12,171 bases of DNA, from positions 1 to 12,171 of the forward strand of contig JAHHUF010000046.1 in NCBI GenBank assembly GCA_020024115.1, written 5' to 3'. This document shows, piece by piece, positions 7,200 to 12,171 of the stretch. The notes below the pieces were generated by a model that did no database searches, was not told the origin of the DNA, and was given only the letters and a program-made list of their open reading frames with translations. Both the position numbers and the translations under genes were made by a program. Each line of letters opens with the position of its first letter. Within the stretch, counting starts at the first letter, position 1. Source of the DNA: Anaerofilum sp. Its GTDB lineage: Bacteria > Bacillota > Clostridia > Oscillospirales > Ruminococcaceae.

Positions 7200-8366
7200 T
7201 TATTTAACATTCAAATTTAATTTTCGGATACCGTTGTCTTGATAGAAGGTTTGGAAGTTATGCAAAATTAAAATTTTGTCATATTCTTTTGCAAGGTCTT
7301 CAATATTATCCTTCCAGTAACGGAAATCAATCACACCAATTTTTGCGTAATTTTCAGTCAGGAATGGGACAAAGGAGTTTCCGTAGCTGTCTTTTATTAT
7401 AAGAATACTGCCATTGCCATTGCCCTTGATGGTGCTGTATCCATTGTTTCCCCACAGGAAACAAGAATATTTATCCCGTGTATCCAAAGCCTTGAGATTG
7501 TACATTGTGCCATCTGTTTTGTCGTTGGGTGGTTTTAGCTCGCCAGTTACTTCAACAGTCATGGGATTATCCAAAGGGTAATAAGTGAGAGTGTCCGGAA
7601 CAGTATTCCACAGACGGGCACGAGAATAACTTGTGCCGTAAAAATCAGGAACTTCTATTGCTTGATGAGCGGACAAATCAAAGGGAGTTAAATTGTTTTT
7701 TTTGCAGAATTGTTCATAAGCAAGATATGCACCATAGGTTGTCCAATGATGGTCAGTACGATAAAAAATATAATCCTCTTTATTCTGCTCAAAAACAGCT
7801 CGCAAATCAAAATTTTGGGCAGATTTTTCGGTGATGGAAAAAATTTCGTTTAAATAATGATTTTCATCTGCCAAAGGAATACCAATTGGCAATTTATCGC
7901 TGTAAACCACCGATGCGGAAGGGGTGAGCATAAAGCTGACTTTGCCAGGATGGCGTTCTGCAAATCGTACAACTGCATCTGCGTTGGAACGATAGGTCGT
8001 TTCATTTTTGCCCAAAGAATAAAACTTGGTAAACATCATTGTGCCAGAAGAATCTCGCCCAAAAACAATTTCATTGTTTTCGGTTTTTGCTTGAAAATAT
8101 TCTGCATTTGCACGCAGGTTAATCCATTGGTCACGAAATGCAACTTGGTCTTTGACATACTTGTCATATTTTTGTGTCCATTCATTTCGGAACAACGACT
8201 GCCAACTAAAGGCTGGAACTTGCTCCAGTGGACGATGCTCCAACTCGGATTTTTCTCTTTTGGGCCAGGCCATATCCAAAATCATAAATCCAAACAAAAA
8301 ACCAAAGAAACAGATTGCCAATGGGGCGGATTTTAGATTTTTAAAAAAGTTTGATTGTTTTTTCAT
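7200..8366 (-). CDS. DHHW-family extracytoplasmic protein (AlgX/AlgJ-like partner of MBOAT)
   Basis: A 388-residue protein with a short basic start and a membrane anchor or uncleaved signal (about residues 14-32), leaving the bulk outside the cell. The motif TDHHWT (204-209) defines the DHHW family, relatives of the SGNH-fold acetyltransferase proteins AlgJ and AlgX. Other typical landmarks are ELEHRPL (41-47), the FRDQW segment (77-81) and IIKDSYGNS (323-331), which would supply a catalytic serine (Ser327) alongside the Asp/His of DHHW. It is expected to move an acyl group onto a secreted polymer after MBOAT carries it across the membrane. It follows the MBOAT gene with a 12-base gap and has GGAGGCGG upstream of its start. 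The polymer is unknown; no glycan synthesis genes are in the window. Confidence 0.86.
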   Translation of the reverse strand: MKKQSNFFKNLKSAPLAICFFGFLFGFMILDMAWPKREKSELEHRPLEQVPAFSWQSLFRNEWTQKYDKYVKDQVAFRDQWINLRANAEYFQAKTENNEIVFGRDSSGTMMFTKFYSLGKNETTYRSNADAVVRFAERHPGKVSFMLTPSASVVYSDKLPIGIPLADENHYLNEIFSITEKSAQNFDLRAVFEQNKEDYIFYRTDHHWTTYGAYLAYEQFCKKNNLTPFDLSAHQAIEVPDFYGTSYSRARLWNTVPDTLTYYPLDNPMTVEVTGELKPPNDKTDGTMYNLKALDTRDKYSCFLWGNNGYSTIKGNGNGSILIIKDSYGNSFVPFLTENYAKIGVIDFRYWKDNIEDLAKEYDKILILHNFQTFYQDNGIRKLNLNVK

Positions 8367-8378
8367 AAAACCGCCTCC

Positions 8379-9806
8379 TTAGAAGTTGAAGTATAGGAAT
8401 GGGCTGTTGGATGAACCCACAATATAGCCAATGCTTAAGATAAACAAAATAGCAAGTACGCTGATTTTTAAGAAGGTATTTTTTTTGATTACATTCCATA
8501 TTTTTTCCACAATAGGGGTACAACAAATTACAGAAATAATCAACAAAACAGCATAGTTTCTCAAGAAGTATATGGGAGATACACCACCGGAGAAGTTGAA
8601 CATTTTTGTGAATAACAATTGAAGCCCAACACCTTGCTCATTGCCAACAAACAATGCCCAGCCAATCAAAACGAAAAATAATGTGTATACATGGCACAAT
8701 ACTTTGGATTTTTTCAGATAGGGCAGCAGAAACATTTTTTCGATTGTCAGCAGCACAAAATAGTACAAGCCCCACAGAATAAAGTTCCAGTTTGCACCAT
8801 GCCAAATGCCAGTTAAGCACCAAACAACGAACATATTGAAAATTTGGCGTTTCAGTCCACGGCGGTTTCCACCCAAAGGAATATAAACATATTCACGGAA
8901 CCAGCCAGACAGGGTCATGTGCCAACGACGCCAAAAGTCGGTGATGCTGGTGGCGATGTAGGGGAGATTAAAGTTATCGGGAAAGTCAAAACCCAGCATT
9001 TTGCCCATACCAATACCCATCATAGAGTATCCCGAAAAGTCAAAATACAATTGAAACGCATAGGCAATCAAACCCAACCACACCAAGCCGGAGGATGCGT
9101 TAGCAAGCCCTACGCTGCCCATAGAGGTGATGCCAGTGCTGTCATAGTTGCCAATAATGTCATGCCACAAACCACTGATGGTATCTGCAAGCAAAACCTT
9201 TTTTGCCAAACCAAAAATAAACAGGGTGATGCCATCTTCAATTTGCTTGAGGTTATAACGGTTTTTGTACACATGAAGTTGATTGGATACATCCCGATAT
9301 TTTACAATTGGGCCTGCAATCAACTGAGGGAACATTACCACATAAGCCCCAAAATCAATAATGTTGTGCTCTGCCTTTACATCACGGCGATATACATCCA
9401 CAGAATAACTCATGGTTTGGAAGGTATAGAAACTGATTCCCAGTGGTAAAACACTTACTCCTTGCAAATGCGGCAATGCAAGACCGGATAATGTATTGAT
9501 AGTGTCCACAATAAAGTTGCTATATTTAAAGATAACCAGCATCGAAAGACTGCCCACAATGGATAAAATCAAAAAGATACGCCGTATTTTGGGTTGATTG
9601 TCATATCGCTCCATCAATAAGCTGCAAATGTAGTTGATGAGAATCAAGACCACCATAATGGGGAAAAAGCGAACCTCGCCCCATGAATAGAACACCAGAC
9701 TGCACAAAAACAGTGAAACATTTTTCATTTTTGGGGGGCTGAGATAATACAAACCCAATGTAATGGGCAAAAAGCGGAATAAAAACAGGACGGTACTGAA
9801 TACCAT
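8379..9806 (-). CDS. MBOAT family membrane-bound O-acyltransferase (AlgI-like)
   Basis: A 475-residue polytopic membrane enzyme of the AlgI/DltB branch, close to the usual length. It starts with a family-typical FSTVLFLFRFLP segment. PLGISFYTFQTMSY (121-134), FPQLIAGPIV (159-168), FDFSGYS (255-261) and FWRRWHMTLSGWFREYVYIPLGG (291-313) follow. The proposed catalytic His336 lies in GIWHGANWNFILWG (333-346), with a second conserved His at 296. Relatives transfer acetyl or other acyl groups to alginate, teichoic acid D-alanine or peptidoglycan together with an extracytoplasmic partner, here the DHHW gene directly downstream. GGAGGG at 9815-9820, eight bases upstream, supports the start. A terminator-like hairpin lies just before this site, so expression may be partly uncoupled from the lipoprotein gene or attenuated. 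Confidence 0.93.
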   Translation of the reverse strand: MVFSTVLFLFRFLPITLGLYYLSPPKMKNVSLFLCSLVFYSWGEVRFFPIMVVLILINYICSLLMERYDNQPKIRRIFLILSIVGSLSMLVIFKYSNFIVDTINTLSGLALPHLQGVSVLPLGISFYTFQTMSYSVDVYRRDVKAEHNIIDFGAYVVMFPQLIAGPIVKYRDVSNQLHVYKNRYNLKQIEDGITLFIFGLAKKVLLADTISGLWHDIIGNYDSTGITSMGSVGLANASSGLVWLGLIAYAFQLYFDFSGYSMMGIGMGKMLGFDFPDNFNLPYIATSITDFWRRWHMTLSGWFREYVYIPLGGNRRGLKRQIFNMFVVWCLTGIWHGANWNFILWGLYYFVLLTIEKMFLLPYLKKSKVLCHVYTLFFVLIGWALFVGNEQGVGLQLLFTKMFNFSGGVSPIYFLRNYAVLLIISVICCTPIVEKIWNVIKKNTFLKISVLAILFILSIGYIVGSSNSPFLYFNF

Positions 9807-9827
9807 CGAAAAATCCCTCCATTCGAG

Positions 9828-9863
9828 AAAAATGAGCAGGTTCGTATCCGCACGGACCTGCTC
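9828..9863 (-). terminator. Terminator or attenuator hairpin between lipoprotein and MBOAT genes
   Basis: On the minus strand, GAGCAGGTCCG (9863-9853) pairs with CGAACCTGCTC (9844-9834) over 11 positions including one G-U, with an eight-base loop, followed by ATTTTTC (9833-9827). This is a GC-rich stem with a U-run, so an intrinsic terminator shape. It lies 51 bases past the lipoprotein stop and 22 bases before the MBOAT start. A TATAAT sequence on the minus strand at 9890-9885 could be a -10 element upstream of the hairpin, but no good -35 was found. If that promoter is real, the hairpin acts as an attenuator in the MBOAT leader. Confidence 0.7.
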
Positions 9864-9913
9864 GAAGTTGGAATCAACTGTTATATTATAAAACCAATGA
9901 AATTGTTGTACGA

Positions 9914-10390
9914 TTATTTAAAAGTATCAGAAATTGCAGTATCAACTTTGGAATAAACATCAGCAGAAGAACCCAAAGCCAAAACAACATAGTTGCCTTT
10001 CACTTCCAAACGGCTGTCTTTCAATACAGCAGCAGCCTCAGGAGCATAAGGCTCACGCACACTAATCAGGTTTGCACGATAGGTTTCCAAAGCTTTTTTT
10101 ACATCCTCCGCTTTGCCATCAGCAGCTTTGATAACCAGATTCATTGCACCGGTGATTTCGTCACTGCCAATAGAGCCTACAAACTCTTGATACAAGTCAG
10201 AATTGATGTTCATAATCAAATTCACATCATCTTCGCTTACATCACGGCTTTCGCCCAAAGGATTGGCAGTGTTGAGTGTGGATAATATATCTTTTACATT
10301 ATAATCTTTATTGCTATTACCGGAAGAACCACACGCAACCATCAATAAAGTCAAAGACAAAACACATAGAATACTAAACAATTTTTTCAT
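9914..10390 (-). CDS. Putative lipoprotein, resembles DUF4358 family
   Basis: A 158-residue secreted lipoprotein. The start MKKLFSIL, hydrophobic core and LLMVAC give a lipobox with Cys20 as the lipidated residue, followed by a Gly/Ser/Asn linker. The mature part is acidic and helical, ending in KGNYVVLALGSS and a short amphipathic C-terminus. This pattern (early VKDIL, late NGNYVVL-like strand) fits what I recall of DUF4358 lipoproteins, whose function is unknown. The frame extends upstream to 10429, but GGAGAG at 10403-10398 lies seven bases before the ATG at 10390, and the signal peptide begins there. It has its own promoter with an overlapping 15-bp dyad. I recall such genes near MBOAT/DHHW pairs in clostridia, suggesting a joint role; that is inference. 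Confidence 0.75.
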   Translation of the reverse strand: MKKLFSILCVLSLTLLMVACGSSGNSNKDYNVKDILSTLNTANPLGESRDVSEDDVNLIMNINSDLYQEFVGSIGSDEITGAMNLVIKAADGKAEDVKKALETYRANLISVREPYAPEAAAVLKDSRLEVKGNYVVLALGSSADVYSKVDTAISDTFK

Positions 10391-10431
10391 AAAATTACTC
10401 TCCTTTAATCTCCCATTATTTGATACCATTT

Positions 10432-10460
10432 ATGTTACACTAAAAAGCAATGCTTTTCAA
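10432..10460 (-). promoter_or_regulatory. Promoter of the lipoprotein gene with overlapping 15-bp dyad
   Basis: On the minus strand TTGAAA (10460-10455), a 17-base spacer and TAACAT (10437-10432) form a plausible sigma-A promoter for the lipoprotein gene. A perfect 7-1-7 inverted repeat, AAAAGCA-A-TGCTTTT (10443-10457), covers the spacer and part of the -35 box. A bound protein there would block polymerase, so it is a candidate repressor operator. Confidence 0.55.
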
Positions 10461-10517
10461 GAAGTATTTACCTAAATTTACAGAATATACATATTAAATA
10501 AAACAAAGACAGTTTTC

Positions 10518-10546
10518 TTGACAAAGTGTAAGTGAAAGAATACAAT
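10518..10546 (+). promoter_or_regulatory. Sigma-A-type promoter of the Gx-transporter-like gene
   Basis: A perfect TTGACA (10518-10523), a 17-base spacer and TACAAT (10541-10546). Start of transcription is expected near 10553, giving a leader of about 37 bases. It diverges from the lipoprotein promoter, with about 57 bases between the two -35 boxes. Confidence 0.8.
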
Positions 10547-10589
10547 CAAACCATTGAAGATTTTGCTGTGAAAGGAAACTTCCTGAGTT

Positions 10590-11099
10590 ATGAGAAATAA
10601 ACAAGCAAAAAAAGTGGCATGGACAGGCATGATGATGGCACTTTGTTTGGTTTTGAGTTATTTGGAGTCAATGTTGACTCCTTTGCTGGGGCTGGCACCG
10701 GGAATTAAATTGGGGCTGGCAAATATTGTGGTGATGTATGCCATTTTATTTTTGGACACAAAACAAGGGTTTGTTTTGGTGTTGTTAAAGGCTTTTTTTG
10801 GATTGATTACAAGGGGAGCAGTGGCAGGCATGGTTTCTTTGGGTGGTGGAATGGTGTCACTGTTGGTGATGGTGGTCTTGCTCAAAATATCAAAGCCAAC
10901 TCATTTTGTATTATCTGCCAGTGGAGCAATTGCAAACAATATCGGACAGCTTATGGTGGCGAGTGTTGTGCTGGGCAGTGGATTGGCGATGGGGTATGCG
11001 CCGATTTTGATGGTGGCAGGGCTGATTGTGGGAGGAGTGAACAGTTTGCTGTTGGATGCAGTGCTGCCATCCTTAAAGAGAATTTCAGGAAATAATTGA
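10590..11099 (+). CDS. Gx transporter / heptaprenyl diphosphate synthase component I-like membrane protein
   Basis: A 169-residue, very hydrophobic protein with about five membrane helices. The family signature is near the N-terminus, SYLESMLTPLLGLAPGIKLG at residues 24-43 followed by LANIVVMYAI, and AIANNIGQLMVASVVL lies near 111-126. Members are often labelled heptaprenyl diphosphate synthase component I from an old assignment, but the fold resembles small substrate-binding membrane components of ECF-type transporters, so a transport role is likelier. The substrate is unknown. No partner ATPase or prenyl transferase gene is adjacent. The ATG at 10590 has AAAGGAA about 12 bases upstream, a rather long spacing. 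The gene stands alone with its own promoter; the rubrerythrin gene downstream has a separate promoter. Confidence 0.8.
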   Translation: MRNKQAKKVAWTGMMMALCLVLSYLESMLTPLLGLAPGIKLGLANIVVMYAILFLDTKQGFVLVLLKAFFGLITRGAVAGMVSLGGGMVSLLVMVVLLKISKPTHFVLSASGAIANNIGQLMVASVVLGSGLAMGYAPILMVAGLIVGGVNSLLLDAVLPSLKRISGNN

Positions 11100-11113
11100 T
11101 AAAAACTTTTTTT

Positions 11114-11128
11114 TGATAATTTGTATCA
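11114..11128 (+). promoter_or_regulatory. Fur/PerR-like box upstream of the rubrerythrin promoter
   Basis: TGATAATTTGTATCA matches the Fur-family 7-1-7 pattern TGATAAT-N-ATTATCA at 12 of 14 defined positions. It lies within a wider perfect repeat, TTTTGATA-N5-TATCAAAA (11111-11131), four bases before the -35 box. PerR-type regulators control rubrerythrins in clostridia. The site lies upstream of the promoter core, so it could alternatively be a weak hairpin after the preceding gene. Confidence 0.4.
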
Positions 11129-11134
11129 AAAGTG

Positions 11135-11163
11135 TTGACATTTGATTTTATTTGAGATATAAT
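11135..11163 (+). promoter_or_regulatory. Consensus sigma-A promoter of the rubrerythrin gene
   Basis: TTGACA (11135-11140), 17 bases, TATAAT (11158-11163): an exact consensus at optimal spacing. This predicts strong expression, in line with the codon choice of the gene. The leader is about 55 bases and contains AAACAA/TTGTTT, a weak inverted repeat. Confidence 0.9.
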
Positions 11164-11225
11164 AACGTCAGCGAAAACAAGCAAAATTTGTTTGAAATAA
11201 AGATAATATGGAGGATTGAATTATT

Positions 11226-11768
11226 ATGACTAAATTTGTATGTAGTGTTTGTGGATATGTTCATGAGGGCGAGACTGCTCCCGAGATGTGCCCTTTGTGC
11301 AAGGCACCTGCTGACAAGTTCAACAAGATGGAAGAAGGCATGAGCTACGCTACCGAGCATGTAGTTGGTATTGCTAAGGATGTTCCTGCTGAAATCATTG
11401 AGGGTCTGCGTCAGAACTTCAACGGCGAGTGCTGCGAAGTTGGTATGTACTTAGCAATGAGCCGTGTAGCTGACCGTGAAGGTTATCCTGAGATTGCAGA
11501 GGCTTGGAAGCGTTTTGCATTTGAAGAAGCAGAGCATGCTGCAAAGTTTGCAGAGTTGCTGGGCGAAGTTGTAACCGATTCCACCAAGAAAAACTTGGAG
11601 ATGCGTGTAAGTGCTGAGAATGGCGCTTGTGCAGGTAAGATGGAGTTGGCTGCTATGGCTAAGAAGGCAAATCTGGATGCAATCCACGACACTGTTCATG
11701 AGATGGCTAAGGACGAGGCTCGTCATGGTCGTGGTATGAATGGTTTGCTGAACCGTTACTTTAAGTAA
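11226..11768 (+). CDS. rbr: Reverse rubrerythrin (rubredoxin domain first), peroxide-reducing
   Basis: A 180-residue cytoplasmic non-heme iron protein that in relatives reduces hydrogen peroxide (and oxygen) using electrons from NADH via a rubredoxin reductase. The rubredoxin-type Fe(Cys)4 domain comes first (Cys6, Cys9, Cys22, Cys25), the opposite order to classical rubrerythrin, hence reverse rubrerythrin as known from Clostridium acetobutylicum. The four-helix diiron domain follows, with Glu68/Glu71, the ExxH motif Glu101-His104, Glu131, and the second ExxH Glu164-His167. GGAGG at 11210-11214 sits 11 bases before the start. Codon use is biased toward AAG, GAG, CGT and GCT, unlike its neighbours, as expected of a highly expressed gene. 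A consensus promoter, a possible Fur/PerR box and its own terminator make it a single-gene unit. Confidence 0.94.
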   Translation: MTKFVCSVCGYVHEGETAPEMCPLCKAPADKFNKMEEGMSYATEHVVGIAKDVPAEIIEGLRQNFNGECCEVGMYLAMSRVADREGYPEIAEAWKRFAFEEAEHAAKFAELLGEVVTDSTKKNLEMRVSAENGACAGKMELAAMAKKANLDAIHDTVHEMAKDEARHGRGMNGLLNRYFK

Positions 11769-11806
11769 TCACAACATAAACCGATTATTTTATCTGAAAT
11801 AGACGG

Positions 11807-11841
11807 AAAAAGCAGGATTGAATTTTCAATCCTGCTTTTTT
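11807..11841. terminator. Terminator after rubrerythrin, shared with the regulator gene
   Basis: A 15-bp perfect stem, 11807-11821 with 11826-11840, and an ATTT loop; the GC-containing core GCAGGATTGA is flanked by A and T runs, so it can work both ways. Its right arm encodes the last residues of the minus-strand regulator gene. Confidence 0.92.
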
Positions 11842-12056
11842 GTGTCTAAAGATGTTTGAGTTTCCACATATTCGGCAATATCTTCCAGCTTGCAGTTCAG
11901 AACATGGCAAAGTTTATCAGGGGTTTTTGTTTCGATATTTTCATTTGCTTTTAACCTGCGAATGGTTTTGCTGTCAATTCCACATTGTTCTCGCAAATAG
12001 TAGGTTGAAATTTGTTTTTCTTCCAATAAATTCCACAATCGAGAAAAAATAATCAT
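11826..12056 (-). CDS. Short Cro/C1-type (XRE) helix-turn-helix regulator
   Basis: A 76-residue DNA-binding protein. Residues about 5-66 fit a Cro/C1-type fold of the short HTH_26-like group: SRLWNLLEEKQISTYYLREQCGIDSKTIRRLK holds the first three helices with the turn at CGID, and DKLCHVLNCKLEDIAEYV is the usual C-terminal helix pair. Such proteins repress nearby or mobile-element genes; the target here is unknown. An in-frame TAA lies 12 bases before the ATG at 12056, so the start is firm, but its ribosome binding site (GATTGGGGG) is weak. The last codons lie in the shared terminator stem. A 26-base palindrome begins about 40 bases upstream and might be its operator, unless it belongs to a neighbouring insertion sequence. 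Confidence 0.82.
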   Translation of the reverse strand: MIIFSRLWNLLEEKQISTYYLREQCGIDSKTIRRLKANENIETKTPDKLCHVLNCKLEDIAEYVETQTSLDTKKQD

Positions 12057-12079
12057 TGTATGCCCCCAATCTTAACAAT

Positions 12080-12104
12080 TGAACTGAACCCCATTTGTTA
12101 GACA
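12080..12104 (+). other. Possible left end of an IS3/IS150-type insertion sequence
   Basis: TGAACTGAACCCC followed by ATTTGTTAGACA resembles the terminal inverted repeats I recall for IS150-group elements (TGTACTG..CCC....GTTAGACA). The element would run rightward out of the window, so no transposase, second end or target duplication can be seen. Confidence 0.35.
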
Positions 12105-12123
12105 AGTATGATATACTATCTAA
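12098..12123. repeat. Near-perfect palindrome upstream of the XRE gene
   Basis: TTAGA and AGTAT on the left (12098-12102, 12105-12109) mirror ATACT and TCTAA on the right (12113-12117, 12119-12123) around GAT, with spacers of two and one bases. It could be a regulator operator or part of the inner end of the possible insertion sequence. Confidence 0.4.
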
Positions 12124-12171
12124 ATAGTGTTTACACAAGTTCAAGCCAAAACAGCACACCAAATAGCAATG

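Noticed and set aside
8844..9449. 201-codon plus-strand frame opposite the MBOAT gene
   Set aside because: No domain signal, and the opposite strand encodes clear MBOAT motifs across this stretch.

Overview
The window looks like chromosome from a low-to-moderate GC, endospore-forming anaerobe of the Clostridia. The reasons are the AAA/GAA-rich codon use, strong GGAGG-type ribosome binding sites, a clostridial-style secD-secF pair, an nrdR gene, a 29-codon spoVM-like gene (spore coat morphogenesis) and a reverse rubrerythrin (anaerobic oxidative-stress protein). No phage, CRISPR array, rRNA or tRNA was seen. Species cannot be assigned.

Layout. (1) 48-1637, plus strand: a decayed methyl-accepting chemotaxis protein gene with three in-frame TAA codons and an internal in-frame deletion. 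(2) 1690-6839, plus strand: a housekeeping run. A sigma-A-type promoter and a hairpin leader precede a PLP aminotransferase. Then come secD and secF (14-bp overlap, secretion motor), a terminator-like hairpin, a TIM-barrel sugar phosphate isomerase-like gene with a likely TTG start, and nrdR, joined to it by an ATGA overlap. (3) 6840-7199: a short region that looks empty but holds spoVM and a possible 31-codon membrane peptide. It closes with a strong bidirectional terminator. (4) 7200-10390, minus strand: a lipoprotein resembling DUF4358, then an AlgI-type MBOAT O-acyltransferase and a DHHW-family extracytoplasmic protein. Together they look like an envelope or exopolymer acylation module. 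(5) 10518-11768, plus strand: two separately promoted genes, a Gx-transporter/HepI-like membrane protein and a reverse rubrerythrin with a consensus promoter and a Fur/PerR-like box. (6) 11826-12171: a short Cro/C1-type regulator on the minus strand, followed by a palindrome and a sequence resembling the end of an IS3/IS150-type element at the window edge.

How the genes relate. SecDF helps pull exported proteins across the membrane. The lipoprotein and the DHHW protein both carry export signals, so they are plausible Sec clients, though that link is general. In the MBOAT/DHHW pair, the membrane enzyme is expected to bring an acyl group across the membrane and the DHHW protein to work on the outer face. 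NrdR would control ribonucleotide reductase genes located elsewhere. The best candidates for less-described biology are the three-gene acylation module with its dyad-marked promoter and terminator-like leader, the micro-ORF after spoVM, and the frame-preserving decay of the chemoreceptor. None of these amounts to a demonstrated new system.
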